DNA of 64,000 nt from an uncultured Halomonas sp. (GCF_946887195.1 NZ_CAMPKE010000005.1:168132-232131); one strand, 5' to 3'; numbered from the stretch's first letter, positions 1-10,019 are shown. Made by a program: numbers and translations. The notes: generated from the sequence alone by a model not told the origin.

Positions 1-201
1 GGCCAGGTCGGCATCAACGTGCCGATTCCGGTGCCGGTCGCCTACTTCAGCTTCACCGGCTCGCGCGCCTCCAAGCTCGGCGATCTCGGCCCCAACGGCA
101 AGCAAGCGATCCAGTTCTGGACCCAGACCAAGACCGTCACCGAGCGTTGGTTCGAGCCCGAGAATATCTCTGGGGGAATCAATAGCACGATTTCGCTGTG
201 A
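1..201 (+). CDS. mmsA: Methylmalonate-semialdehyde dehydrogenase (CoA-acylating), C-terminal part
   Basis: The window opens inside this gene in frame 1; 66 C-terminal residues are visible and the start lies to the left. The tail carries the stretch [20 protein letters not shown] followed by [11 protein letters not shown], which is the characteristic end of the MmsA/IolA family of NAD-dependent, CoA-acylating aldehyde dehydrogenases. These convert malonate or methylmalonate semialdehyde to acetyl- or propionyl-CoA in valine, beta-alanine or inositol breakdown. Catalytic Cys and NAD-binding parts are outside the window, so substrate preference cannot be judged. A hairpin terminator follows 28 bases after the stop, so this is the last gene of its transcript. 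Confidence 0.9.
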   Translation, partial: GQVGINVPIPVPVAYFSFTGSRASKLGDLGPNGKQAIQFWTQTKTVTERWFEPENISGGINSTISL

Positions 202-228
202 GGTAATGAATAGCGGAGGAAAGGATTG

Positions 229-261
229 CAGCCCCGTCTCGTTAGAGGCGGGGCTGTTATT
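229..261 (+). terminator. Rho-independent terminator after mmsA
   Basis: Twelve-base arms CAGCCCCGTCTC and GAGGCGGGGCTG pair with one G-T wobble around a GTTA loop and are followed by TTATT. It lies directly downstream of the mmsA stop. It also marks the left edge of the more AT-rich nucleotidase-Abi segment. Confidence 0.75.
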
Positions 262-296
262 GTAAGTGGACTTGTTCGTTGGGAATGGTTACACCA

Positions 297-1226
297 TTAA
301 TAAGTATTCAATTTACCAAAGGGTATATGGACCGAGGGCAAGATATCGCTAGTGGCGGTCAGGTGGGATTCTTGATCATCGAAGAAGATATGCGGTTTGA
401 TAATTCCCAGCACGTGTTTTTTGGCAATCCCTCCCAGGAAATATGCTTCATTGACTATCACTCCCCAGCTACGCATGGTGTGAATAACGCGCTCATGTGC
501 TGGGGCGTTGCGTGCGGTAACGATGGAAACGCGTACTCGGGGGTGATATCGGCCGTGGGTATCTTTCTCGCGCTGTTTTTCCAGATGTTGGATCCGGGCC
601 AGCTTGCGGAGAAAATCGGCAAGCAAGCCAGGTTCGGCTGGTACGTGCGCATTCTCACGCTCATGTACTCGAAACGCCTCGATACCTTGTTGCTGATATA
701 TGGTTTCGGACTCATCCGAGGCCAGTACACCGTCAAAGTCAAAAGCAATGCGTAGTTCGTCCTCTTCTGTCAGGTCAAAGGCGCTGGACGACAGAACCTG
801 GCCGGCCGGATTACCCGCGAGAATCGCTTGATCGACATCCTGTTTATGTGCAGACAGGAACAAGCTGATGTTCAATGCGGGAATAAAGCGGTGTGGATAG
901 CGACCCTGCAGGAAAATGGCACGGGTAATTCCCAGCTGATGATGCTCGATGGACTTCATGACGCGCAGACCCGTTTCCGGATCGTTACGCGATAGAAGCA
1001 TCACTTCAATGGGCGGATTATCCGGGTCGAGCTCGTTTAGTGACAACAGCCGCTTGATAAATGGATAGGCCACGCCCGGTGTAAGTGGTGAGTTTTCATG
1101 TTCACGTTGATATTCTCGATAGCTCGCTTCGCCTTGCTCGCGAAAAACCTTGTCCGATTCATCCAGGTCGAACAGCGCACTCGAGGCGAGGCCAATTACC
1201 AGACGCTCGCTAAGATCATAAGACAT
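297..1226 (-). CDS. 5'-nucleotidase (cytosolic 5'-nucleotidase I-like, HAD fold)
   Basis: A 309-residue protein with HAD-superfamily landmarks: an N-terminal LFDLDESDKVFREQG element, then IAFDFDGVLASDESE (nucleophile Asp motif DxDGV), SIVTARNAPAHERV (motif II), a GIAKKH lysine region (motif III) and HIFFDDQ (motif IV). Length and motif order fit the bacterial 5'-nucleotidase family related to eukaryotic cytosolic 5'-nucleotidase I, which dephosphorylates nucleoside monophosphates. The ATG has AAAGG about 8 bases upstream. It follows the Abi-family gene on the same strand by 37 bases, so the two may be co-transcribed. Base composition is visibly more AT-rich than the flanking metabolic genes, which suggests acquisition. 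The substrate and any defence role are not shown by the sequence. Confidence 0.8.
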   Translation of the reverse strand: MSYDLSERLVIGLASSALFDLDESDKVFREQGEASYREYQREHENSPLTPGVAYPFIKRLLSLNELDPDNPPIEVMLLSRNDPETGLRVMKSIEHHQLGITRAIFLQGRYPHRFIPALNISLFLSAHKQDVDQAILAGNPAGQVLSSSAFDLTEEDELRIAFDFDGVLASDESETIYQQQGIEAFRVHERENAHVPAEPGLLADFLRKLARIQHLEKQREKDTHGRYHPRVRVSIVTARNAPAHERVIHTMRSWGVIVNEAYFLGGIAKKHVLGIIKPHIFFDDQESHLTATSDILPSVHIPFGKLNTY

Positions 1227-1263
1227 GATATTACCTTTTATTTAAGCAACCGCTTTTCTTGAC

Positions 1264-2178
1264 CTACTCGCTCCAAAGAGGACGATTCCGCCAGCTCTCG
1301 GGGAAGCCCATGTGCTGCGGGTTGATATCATAGCGGATAATCAATTCTCGAAAATGCTCGCGAAAACGGTGGTGCGTGCTGATGCAATCAAGCAGGTACA
1401 GCAATGTGGTCAAAGTATTATAAAGTTTGCGCTGAGCCGATTCCCCGGTTTGAGAAATCAGGCTATTTCCCAGCGTGCGAGGGTCGCGTGGCAGCACGAA
1501 TTTTAAGGCCAGCTCGCGATTCCATAGCCGCGCATGATGGGCGCAGTGGTTACGCACCACGCTGAGATGATGCAGAAATGAAATTAGCAGGCGCTCATCC
1601 AACCCATACACTCTTGAAATGATGTTGCGGTCTTCCCGATGTGCTAGATGGCTAATCCATTTCGAGAGTTGACCGAAGCTCATGATTTCGACGGCGGCCC
1701 AAATGGGTGGCAGTGGCTCTTGGTATTGGTCGCGAAAATGCTTGATGAAGACTTCGCGGTTGCTCTGAACGTCGCGAAGTAATCCGGCAAGGCCATTGCG
1801 ATAGTTCCAACGGTTGCTGTCGGTGAACAATGTGCTCTGTAGAAGCGCATGGGGGCCATGTCTGCTGCCTATTTGGTAGGCAAAATGGCCGCGTACCGAG
1901 ACTTCGACGCGCTCGATGGCATCAAGTAGCAATAACCTCAGTTCCCGGTCAAATAGATAGTGGTCGAGTACGGTTTCAAAACGTGTACCATCCCTAAAAC
2001 GATGGCTGGCATGGTCATCTTCGAACGGTAACCAATACGCTGCGAGGCGATAGTAATTCAAGTGTGCCAAGTAGTGCAGCGCTCGCGGTTCGTCATCCAC
2101 TTGCATGCCGCGTTCTGTTAGACGGGCGAGTTGTTCGGAGTAGGTTAGGGCGGGTTTGTCGTATTTTAGGGTCGCCAC
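1264..2178 (-). CDS. Abi family protein (Abi_2, HEPN-type abortive infection)
   Basis: About 304 residues beginning MATLKYDKPALTYSEQL, a typical Abi_2 (AbiD/AbiF) start, with FDRELRLLLLDAIERVEVSVR and PPIWAAVEIMSFGQLSKW in the middle. Near residue 215 it has VRNHCAHHARLWNR, which contains the RX4-6H signature of HEPN ribonucleases. Family members cause abortive infection or growth arrest during phage attack; RNA cleavage is the expected activity. I place the start at GTG 2178; an in-frame GTG at 2196 would add six residues but falls inside a hairpin arm and has no Shine-Dalgarno. No good ribosome site precedes either start. It is followed 37 bases later by the nucleotidase gene, and both are AT-richer than their neighbours. 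Confidence 0.8.
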   Translation of the reverse strand: MATLKYDKPALTYSEQLARLTERGMQVDDEPRALHYLAHLNYYRLAAYWLPFEDDHASHRFRDGTRFETVLDHYLFDRELRLLLLDAIERVEVSVRGHFAYQIGSRHGPHALLQSTLFTDSNRWNYRNGLAGLLRDVQSNREVFIKHFRDQYQEPLPPIWAAVEIMSFGQLSKWISHLAHREDRNIISRVYGLDERLLISFLHHLSVVRNHCAHHARLWNRELALKFVLPRDPRTLGNSLISQTGESAQRKLYNTLTTLLYLLDCISTHHRFREHFRELIIRYDINPQHMGFPESWRNRPLWSE

Positions 2179-2186
2179 GAAAAAGT

Positions 2187-2228
2187 AACCCCCCACGGTG
2201 CGCTGATCTGACGGGAAGCGTGGGGGGT
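2187..2228 (-). terminator. Perfect hairpin at the 5' end of the Abi gene
   Basis: Arms ACCCCCCACG and CGTGGGGGGT pair perfectly over ten bases around a loop of about 21 bases. Read on the minus strand the right arm is followed by TTACTTTTT, as in an intrinsic terminator, and then directly by the GTG of the Abi gene. It may end read-through transcription from the right or act as an attenuator or translational lock on the Abi gene. It also forms the right border of the nucleotidase-Abi segment. Confidence 0.5.
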
Positions 2229-2435
2229 GTTGTTACTGCTTACTTTAGCGACGCGCCTGGGCGGCGTCAATATTTGGTATATAGGGTAATCGATATCCAT
2301 CACTGCTCCGTTACCAGTGACGCCGTTAGTTTTACAGGTTGTCGCTCATATAGCTTTACACATCCGAGCCTTAGCGTGAAGATACCCGTCGCATGGCGCC
2401 AACCAAGCCGTGCCACCACAACCCAATCACCCACT

Positions 2436-2541
2436 GTCGCCAGGGGTGTCCCGCTTGCCGAGCGAGCGGGGCTGAGAGTGCGTTTCCCATTAGGAAGCGC
2501 TGACCCTGGAACCTGATCCGGATCATACCGGCGGAGGAAGC
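2436..2541 (+). promoter_or_regulatory. TPP riboswitch (THI box)
   Basis: Conserved THI-box pieces occur in order: CAGGGGTG near 2441, GGGCTGAGAG near 2469, GACCCTGGAACCTGATC near 2502, and GATCATACCGGCGGAGGA ending just before the start codon. These match the thiamine-pyrophosphate aptamer. The GGAGGA at the 3' end is also the Shine-Dalgarno of the transporter gene at 2547, so ligand binding can hide the ribosome site. The expected effect is repression of the downstream transporter when thiamine pyrophosphate is plentiful. Confidence 0.92.
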
Positions 2542-2546
2542 GCGAC

Positions 2547-3956
2547 ATGTTCTATACCACCCTGGCTGCGCTGGGCGCGGCCTTGTTGCTGTTTGCCATT
2601 CTGGGGCTGCGCGCGAGCCGCGCCGATGCCCAACTCGACGACTATGTGACCGCGCGCAATTCCCAAGGCGCTTCGACACTCGGGCTGTCGTTCCTGGCCT
2701 CGGGCATGGGCGCGTGGATTCTGTTCGCGCCACCCGAAGTCGGTGCCTTCGTCGGCCCGATCGCGCTGGCCGGTTACGCCATCGGTTCGGCGTTGCCGTT
2801 TATCGTGCTGGGCCTGTGCGGCCCGTCGATCCGTCGCCATTTGCCACAAGGGCGCAGCATCGGCGAGTTCGCCGAGTCGCGTTTCGGCGCTGGCGTGCGC
2901 CGCTACGTGTCGCTGATATCAGTACTTTACATGGCCTGCTTCCTGGCGGCGGAGTTGACCGCGATCGGTGGGATTACGTCCTTGCTCACCGATGTGCCGG
3001 GTAGCGTGGCGGTGATCGGCGTGGCGATGACCACGCTGATCTACACCACTTGGGGTGGCCTGCGAGCGAGCTTGGCCACCGACCGCTGGCAGGCGCTGCT
3101 GTTGATCGGTCTGCTCGCGGTGGTGGGTTTCGTGGCACTGGATCGTTTGCCGGCGCTAGCTGCCGATGTCACGGTCCCCGGCGCACCGATGGGCAGCGCG
3201 CTGGGTGTAGCGCTGACGCTGGTGATCGCGGTGACCGCGGCCAATCTCTTCCACCAGGGCTACTGGCAGCGCGTATGGGCGGCCGAGAGCGGTGCCGCAC
3301 TAGGGCGTGGTGCGGTATTGGGCGGTGCGACGACCGTGGTGGTGGTCGCCGTGGTCGGTGGGTTGGGCATTCTCGCCGCGATGAGCGGGGTGGCGCTTGG
3401 CGAGCCGCCGTTGCCGTTCTTCGCCCTGCTCGATGGGGCGCCTGAGTGGTTGACGCTACTCGCGCTGGTGCTGGCGGTGACACTGGTGGCATCGAGTGTG
3501 GATACCCTGCAGAACGGTATCGCTTCGCTGGCGGTGGATGAGGGCGATGATCCATCAAACTCGTTGTCCAGGCGAAAGCGCTCGCTTGGCGGGGCGCGGC
3601 TGATCACCGTATTGCTGATGGTGCCGGTGATTATCGTCGCATTGCAGGGCGTTTCGGTGCTGCGGCTATTTTTGATCGCCGATCTGCTGTGCGCCACGGC
3701 GGTGGTACCGGTACTGCTGGGGCTGTGGTCGCGCATGAGTACCCTGGCGGCGGTCAGTGGCGGTGTGGCGGGGCTGATCGGCGCATTGCTGCCGGGTTGG
3801 ATCGCTCAAGGTAGTCTGACGGCGGGGCTGCTGGCCGCCAGCTTCCCCGGCGGCGTGCCGACGCTCGGCCCCTTCGTCGGCGCGCTGGCGGCGTCGACGC
3901 TGGTAAGTCTGTTGATCGCTCTGGCCAGGCCGCGCATGACGCATCAGTACAGCTAG
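2547..3956 (+). CDS. thiV: Sodium:solute symporter (SSS family), TPP-regulated thiamine-related transporter
   Basis: A 469-residue integral membrane protein with about a dozen hydrophobic segments. It has SSS-family features: a YVTARNSQG cytoplasmic segment after the first helix, GRSIGEFAESRFG, IYTTWGGLRASLATDRWQ and SSVDTLQNGIASLA. It sits directly under a TPP riboswitch whose 3' arm holds its ribosome site, so its cargo is probably thiamine or a precursor such as hydroxymethylpyrimidine. The symbol thiV is used for TPP-riboswitch-linked SSS transporters; I assign it from context and the exact substrate is unproven. The stop is followed 66 bases later by ilvD on the same strand, possibly as read-through. 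Confidence 0.75.
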   Translation: MFYTTLAALGAALLLFAILGLRASRADAQLDDYVTARNSQGASTLGLSFLASGMGAWILFAPPEVGAFVGPIALAGYAIGSALPFIVLGLCGPSIRRHLPQGRSIGEFAESRFGAGVRRYVSLISVLYMACFLAAELTAIGGITSLLTDVPGSVAVIGVAMTTLIYTTWGGLRASLATDRWQALLLIGLLAVVGFVALDRLPALAADVTVPGAPMGSALGVALTLVIAVTAANLFHQGYWQRVWAAESGAALGRGAVLGGATTVVVVAVVGGLGILAAMSGVALGEPPLPFFALLDGAPEWLTLLALVLAVTLVASSVDTLQNGIASLAVDEGDDPSNSLSRRKRSLGGARLITVLLMVPVIIVALQGVSVLRLFLIADLLCATAVVPVLLGLWSRMSTLAAVSGGVAGLIGALLPGWIAQGSLTAGLLAASFPGGVPTLGPFVGALAASTLVSLLIALARPRMTHQYS

Positions 3957-4022
3957 TTGCAAGCCTCGAGCTCTGGTTCCAGACTCGATGGTAGTCATCG
4001 AGCCGCTACAGGGAGCCATGCC

Positions 4023-5714
<1,692 letters not shown>

Positions 5715-5717
5715 CCG

Positions 5718-6206
5718 ATGAGCATTCCAACGCTCGAGATCGCCTCACCCATCGGCGTGATCGCCGACACCCACGGCAAGCTGCGCGACGAGGCGCTGAG
5801 TATGCTGGAAGGCTGCGAGTTGATTCTGCACCTGGGCGATGTCGGCGGCAAAGACCATGACCAGGCAATTCTCGAGCGACTCGCCACGCTGGCACCGCTC
5901 TTCGTTGTGCGCGGTAATATCGACACCCCGACATGGGCCGAGCGACTACCCATGACGCAGGATCTCATCGTCAATGGCTGGCGGCTGCATCTGGTACACG
6001 ATATCGCCGATTTCGATGGGGATACGCCGTGCGATGCCGTGCTGCATGGCCACTCCCACAAGCCGCGCAACGAATGGCGCGACGGGCGGCTGCTGTTCAA
6101 TCCCGGCGGCGCCGGTAAGCGCCGCTTCAAGTTGCCGATCAGCGTGGGCAAGCTATGGGCCGACGCGCGCGGCCTGCGCGGCGCGATCGTTCACTTGCCG
6201 TTATGA
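5718..6206 (+). CDS. YfcE/MJ0936-family metallophosphoesterase
   Basis: A 162-residue small calcineurin-like phosphoesterase. The metal-ligand motifs appear in the usual order: ADTHG (DxH) near residue 16, LHLGDVGG (GD) near 42, VRGNID (GNxD) near 67 and HGHSH near 113. Such enzymes hydrolyse phosphodiesters using two metal ions; the natural substrate of this subgroup is generally unknown. The start ATG lies 3 bases after the ilvD stop, so the two are probably translated from one message. Its end overlaps the convergent ogt gene by 6 bases. Confidence 0.85.
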   Translation: MSIPTLEIASPIGVIADTHGKLRDEALSMLEGCELILHLGDVGGKDHDQAILERLATLAPLFVVRGNIDTPTWAERLPMTQDLIVNGWRLHLVHDIADFDGDTPCDAVLHGHSHKPRNEWRDGRLLFNPGGAGKRRFKLPISVGKLWADARGLRGAIVHLPL

Positions 6207-6686
6207 ACTCAATGTGAAATCCCTGTGTGCCTGTTCGTGGCGCAGCAGCCACTGCTTTCTCTCCAGCCCGCCGGCATAGCCGGTCAACTGACCGTTGCTG
6301 CCGATCACCCGGTGGCAGGGCACGATGATCGATAGCGGATTGCGGCCGTTGGCGGCGCCCACGGCGCGATGGCTCCTGGGGCTGCCGATGCCGCTGGAGA
6401 TCGTCGCGTAACTGCAGGTCTCACCATAAGGCACATCGCGCAAGCGCATCCACACGCGCTGTTGGAACGCCGTCCCTTGCGGCGCCAGCGGCACGTCGAA
6501 CGTCCGTCGACGGCCTTCGAAATAGTCCACGAGCTGGGTCTTGCAGCGCTCGATCAGCGGGTGGCCGCGCACCGCTTCGCCCCGCTCGTCGACGAACAGG
6601 ATGTGTGTGATGCCTTCGTCGGTGGCGCGGATTTCCAGCAGGCCGATGGGCGCATCTGCGGGTGGGGTGAAATAATCGATAGTCAT
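6201..6686 (-). CDS. ogt: Methylated-DNA-[protein]-cysteine S-methyltransferase
   Basis: A 161-residue suicide DNA repair protein that moves alkyl groups from O6-alkylguanine to its own cysteine. The active-site motif IIVPCHRVIGSNGQLTGYAG, with the acceptor Cys in PCHR, lies near the C-terminus. FQQRVWMRLRDVPYGETCSYATI, the DNA-binding helix-turn-helix region, precedes it. I choose ATG 6686 (MTIDYFTPP), one base after the TGA of the Ada-AlkA gene, over an in-frame start 26 codons upstream that would lie inside that gene. Together they form a two-gene alkylation-repair operon. Confidence 0.9.
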   Translation of the reverse strand: MTIDYFTPPADAPIGLLEIRATDEGITHILFVDERGEAVRGHPLIERCKTQLVDYFEGRRRTFDVPLAPQGTAFQQRVWMRLRDVPYGETCSYATISSGIGSPRSHRAVGAANGRNPLSIIVPCHRVIGSNGQLTGYAGGLERKQWLLRHEQAHRDFTLSS

Positions 6687-6687
6687 A

Positions 6688-8046
6688 TCAGCGGTTCCAT
6701 AGTTGAAAAGTGAGATAGCTCCGCCACGGCGAGGCATCGGTAGGGCTGGCATCGCCAAGCTCACCGAGGGCTTTCTTCACGCCGAGATCGCCGCCCAGCC
6801 AGATATCCGGATGGCTGGCACCGCGCATGCGGGCGTAATCCACCGTCCACTGGCCGATGCCCTTCAATTCCAGCCATTGGGTGGCGTCCCGTGTGTCTGG
6901 GTTGTCCAGATGCCACTGCGCGAGCCGACGCAAGGTATCGCGCCGTGCGCCGGGCATCTTGAGGAAGGCAAGATCGCTGGCCGCGATGCTCGCCGGCTCG
7001 GGAAAACGTCGGCGCTCGCCAGCCAGCGGCTCGCCGAGATGATCGACCAGTGTCTGTGTCAGCCGCCGCGCGGCGGCGATCGATACCTGTTGGCCGAAAA
7101 TCGCGCGAATGCCGGCTTCGAACTGGCTCCAGATACCCGGCAGGCGTAGCCCCTCGATCAGCGCCAGGCCAGGGGTCGCCTGGGCCAGGTGCGCTTCGAT
7201 CGCACGGGTGTCGGCATCCAGGTCGAGAACCCGGCGAATGTTGCCGACCACGGCTTTCATGGCGGCCAGTTCGTCGATTTCCAGTGCGACCAGAAAGCGG
7301 TGGCGTTGGGGATCGTGGGTGGCGGTGAAGTGGCCCTTGGCGCGTTGCCAGACGAAACTGCGGCCGTAACGGTCGTCGCCGATCCACTCCAGGCCGTCGA
7401 TCAGGCGCTGGGCCAGAAAGCCCTGCAGCGTTGCCCAGGCGTAGGGCGGGCGATAGGCGAGTTGCAGCACCAGTTCGCCGCTATCGGGAGCCGAAAGCCT
7501 GCGCAACTGGCTGGGGCTGAGACCCATGTGCGTCTTGAAGCAGTCGTTGAAGCGCCGGATGCTGCGAAAACCGCTGGCGTAGACCACATCGGTGACCGGC
7601 AGGTTGGTCTGGTGCAGTAGCTGCTTGGCGAACAGACACTGTTGATAGAGCGCATAGGTTTTCGGCGATACGCCGAAGCGAGTCTGGAAGAGCTGACGCA
7701 GGTAGCGGTCGCTGATGCCCAGACGCTCGCTGAGCCGGGCCAGCGAATCGTACTGCAGGGCGCCTTCGTCGATCAGCCGCAGGGCGCGCTCCAGCGTGGT
7801 ATCGACGCCCTTCCAGGCCGGCGAGCCGGGTGCACTGTCCGGCCGGCAGCGCAGGCAGGGCCGGTAACCGGCTTGAGCGGCTTGCATGGCGCTGGCGAAG
7901 TAATCCACGTTGCGCTCATGCGGTGGCGTGGCCGGGCATACCGGGCGGCAATAGATACCAGTGGTCTTCACGGCGGTGAAGAAGTGGCCGTCGAAGCGGG
8001 CATCCCGCGACAGGCGAGCGCGATGGCAAGTCTCTCTGTCCAGCAC
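6688..8046 (-). CDS. alkA: Ada-type regulator fused to AlkA 3-methyladenine DNA glycosylase
   Basis: A three-part protein of about 452 residues. An N-terminal Ada zinc domain keeps all four cysteines (CRPVC and CLRC). An AraC-type helix-turn-helix pair follows (SLARLSERLGISDRYLRQLF and VTDVVYASGFRSIRRFN). The C-terminal AlkA domain carries the helix-hairpin-helix LELKGIGQWTVDYARMR and its Asp region. The Ada domain repairs methyl-phosphotriesters and, once methylated, activates repair genes; the glycosylase removes alkylated bases. The guanine methyltransferase part of classical Ada is absent here and is supplied by the adjacent ogt. Start GTG 8046 (MLDRETCHRARLSRDARF) fits family starts; a GTG at 8076 would add ten residues. 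Confidence 0.87.
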   Translation of the reverse strand: MLDRETCHRARLSRDARFDGHFFTAVKTTGIYCRPVCPATPPHERNVDYFASAMQAAQAGYRPCLRCRPDSAPGSPAWKGVDTTLERALRLIDEGALQYDSLARLSERLGISDRYLRQLFQTRFGVSPKTYALYQQCLFAKQLLHQTNLPVTDVVYASGFRSIRRFNDCFKTHMGLSPSQLRRLSAPDSGELVLQLAYRPPYAWATLQGFLAQRLIDGLEWIGDDRYGRSFVWQRAKGHFTATHDPQRHRFLVALEIDELAAMKAVVGNIRRVLDLDADTRAIEAHLAQATPGLALIEGLRLPGIWSQFEAGIRAIFGQQVSIAAARRLTQTLVDHLGEPLAGERRRFPEPASIAASDLAFLKMPGARRDTLRRLAQWHLDNPDTRDATQWLELKGIGQWTVDYARMRGASHPDIWLGGDLGVKKALGELGDASPTDASPWRSYLTFQLWNR

Positions 8047-8204
8047 GGTAGCGATTCCCAGCAATGAATATGCCACCAGTGTAGAGTGCCAGGCGCGAAT
8101 GACTAGCCGGAATCGGAACTCAATGGAGAGGTTGACGTCATATCGCAGGCATAGCGCTTTCCGGCTAGACTGTCGGCCTCTTTCGATTCGCCGGGAAGCC
8201 TGTC

Positions 8205-8744
8205 ATGGCACTGTCCGCCACACCGTATAAAGTCGAACTCAGTCTCACCGATCTGGATCGCGCGGTCTACGAGACGTTGCGCTTCACCGTGGCGCGTCAT
8301 CCCTCCGAAACCGAGGAGCGGCTCGCCGCCCGCCTGCTGGCGTACGCGCTGTGGTATGAAGAGAATCTGACGTTCGGGCGCGGTCTGTCCGACGTCGACG
8401 AGCCGGCGTTGTGGGAGAAAAGCCTCGACGGCCGCGTGTTGCACTGGATCGAGGTCGGCCAGCCGGATGCCGAACGCCTGATCTGGTGCTCGCGACGTGC
8501 CGAGAAAGTCTCGCTGCTCGCCTATGGCAGCCTGCGCGTGTGGGAAGGCAAGGTGGTGCCGGCCGTTGGCGCACTGAAAAACCTCACTATCGCGGCGCTG
8601 CCGCAAGCGCCGTTGGCCGAGCTGGCCAAGGACTTGCCGCGCGCGATCAAGTGGGCGGTCATGATCAGCGAAGGCACGTTATACGTCAGCGACGAACGCG
8701 GTCAGCATGATGTGCAACTCGAATGGCTGCTGGGCGACCGCTAA
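8205..8744 (+). CDS. yaeQ: YaeQ family protein
   Basis: A 179-residue protein recognisable as YaeQ from ATPYKVELSLTDLDRAVYETLRFTVARHPSETEERLAARLLAYALWYEE at the N-terminus, then the DEPALWEKSLDGRVLHWIEVGQPD and CSRRAEKVSLLAYG elements. The family has a PD-(D/E)XK nuclease-like fold; the E. coli protein was once linked to transcript elongation, but no firm function is established. It is a single gene, with the short HTH gene convergent on its 3' side. Confidence 0.85.
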   Translation: MALSATPYKVELSLTDLDRAVYETLRFTVARHPSETEERLAARLLAYALWYEENLTFGRGLSDVDEPALWEKSLDGRVLHWIEVGQPDAERLIWCSRRAEKVSLLAYGSLRVWEGKVVPAVGALKNLTIAALPQAPLAELAKDLPRAIKWAVMISEGTLYVSDERGQHDVQLEWLLGDR

Positions 8745-8763
8745 TCGGTGGCGGGTTAGTCGC

Positions 8764-9045
8764 TCAAGGCGTCAGCTCACCATCTTCCACGGTTTCGCGT
8801 AGCGCTTGAAGCTCGTCCACCGAGAACTGTTCGAGACGACCAGCGAGTAGATCGCTGATACGTTGGGTGGGAATACCGGCACGTCGGGCAATTTCTCGAT
8901 TGCCCAGCTCCGAAACGGCGATGCGGCGTGTGACTACGCGCATCAGGCGGCTGCGTTTCTCCATGTCTCTGATATCGAAATCGCTTTTCGCCTTCGTCGA
9001 CTGTGCGGGGGATGCACAGCCGCTCATCTGTCGTACCGCGTCCAT
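8764..9045 (-). CDS. Small XRE-like helix-turn-helix protein
   Basis: A 93-residue protein whose second half reads as an XRE-type helix-turn-helix: NREIARRAGIPTQRISDLLAG, followed by FSVDELQALRETV. It resembles the DNA-binding domain of HigA-like antitoxins and small regulators. No toxin-like partner lies beside it: yaeQ is convergent on one side, and the other side has about 110 bases before an SDR gene on the same strand. ATG 9045 has TGGAG upstream; an internal ATG at codon 28 is the alternative. Targets are unknown. Confidence 0.65.
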   Translation of the reverse strand: MDAVRQMSGCASPAQSTKAKSDFDIRDMEKRSRLMRVVTRRIAVSELGNREIARRAGIPTQRISDLLAGRLEQFSVDELQALRETVEDGELTP

Positions 9046-9157
9046 GAGGCTCCAGTTGCCTGACTGTCGATGCGTCTCAGCATGCGTAATTTTGGCGGGT
9101 TTCGCCAGCGTGAAATCGACCTATCCGCCCACTTTTTTGTAACAGCCGGTTGGTGGC

Positions 9158-9844
9158 CTATTCGACGGCTGGCGTGGGGCGCACCAGAATCTCGTTGACA
9201 TCTACATGGGCGGGTTGCGCGACGGCGTACAGCACGGCGTTGGCGATATCGCGATCCTGCAGGGCATGCTCCGGCGGCTGGTCGAAGAAAGCGGTATCGA
9301 CCACGCCGGGTTCGATCAGGGTGACGCGGATGCCACTGCCGCGCAGCTCCTCGCGCAGGTTGTAGCCGATACCGCTCACCGCCCATTTGCTGGCGCTGTA
9401 CATCGAACCGGGAATGGTCGTGCGCCCGGCGGCCGAGCCGGTGAGGAGGATATGGCCACGGCTTCTGCGCAGCGCCGGCAGCGTGGCCTGGATCGTCAGG
9501 CCGACGCCGTAGACATTGGTCATCAGCATGTGGCGCCAGGCTTCGTGATCGGCTTCGCTGAAGCCGCCAGGAGAGCCGCCACGACCGGCATTGGCGAATA
9601 CCACGTCGATGCGCCCGAAGCGCTCCAGGGCTTGCTCGACCATGGCTCGCTGATCGTCCATGGACGTGACGTCGCAGGAGACCGCCAGCACGTCTTCGGG
9701 GCCGAACTCATGGGCCAGCGCCTCGAGTTTGTCGGTCGAGCGGGCGGCCAGCACCAGCTTGTAGTTTTCGCGATGGGCGGCGCGGGCGGTGGCGGCGCCG
9801 ATTCCGCTGGAGGCCCCGGTGATCAAGAATACGCGATCGTTCAT
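9158..9844 (-). CDS. Short-chain dehydrogenase/reductase (SDR family oxidoreductase)
   Basis: A 228-residue classical SDR. It has the NAD(P)-binding TGASSGIG near residue 10, the structural NAG motif (FANAGRGG) near 90, a catalytic Ser (LLTGSAAG) and the YxxxK pair in MYSASKWAV. IEPGVVDTAFFD follows the active site. Resemblance is to general NADP-dependent SDRs of the YdfG type; the substrate is not evident. I start at ATG 9844 because GAGGAG lies six bases upstream; ATG 9850 falls within that ribosome site. Confidence 0.85.
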   Translation of the reverse strand: MNDRVFLITGASSGIGAATARAAHRENYKLVLAARSTDKLEALAHEFGPEDVLAVSCDVTSMDDQRAMVEQALERFGRIDVVFANAGRGGSPGGFSEADHEAWRHMLMTNVYGVGLTIQATLPALRRSRGHILLTGSAAGRTTIPGSMYSASKWAVSGIGYNLREELRGSGIRVTLIEPGVVDTAFFDQPPEHALQDRDIANAVLYAVAQPAHVDVNEILVRPTPAVE

Positions 9845-9957
9845 CGTCATCTCCTCACGGTCACGCCACTAGCATGGTAAGTAACCGGGCGTGATGCAAT
9901 GTCGTTATTTCGTCGAAATGAGGCTGAACGTCGTCATGCGGGTAGGCGCCTACGACA

Positions 9958-9997
9958 ATGCCCGCAGAGTCGGCAGCCGGGCCGACCCTGCGGGCAT
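9958..9997 (-). terminator. Hairpin terminator after malate dehydrogenase
   Basis: Perfect ten-base arms ATGCCCGCAG and CTGCGGGCAT enclose a second GTCGG/CCGAC stem. It lies 23 bases beyond the mdh stop on the minus strand. The T-run after it is weak (ATTGTCGT), so it may need Rho or act in 3'-end stability. Confidence 0.6.
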
Positions 9998-10019
9998 CGT
10001 TGTCAGCGTATGTCGCTGC

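Noticed and set aside
8764..9045. Toxin-antitoxin module
   Set aside because: The HTH protein resembles antitoxin DNA-binding domains, but no toxin-sized gene sits next to it in the same orientation.
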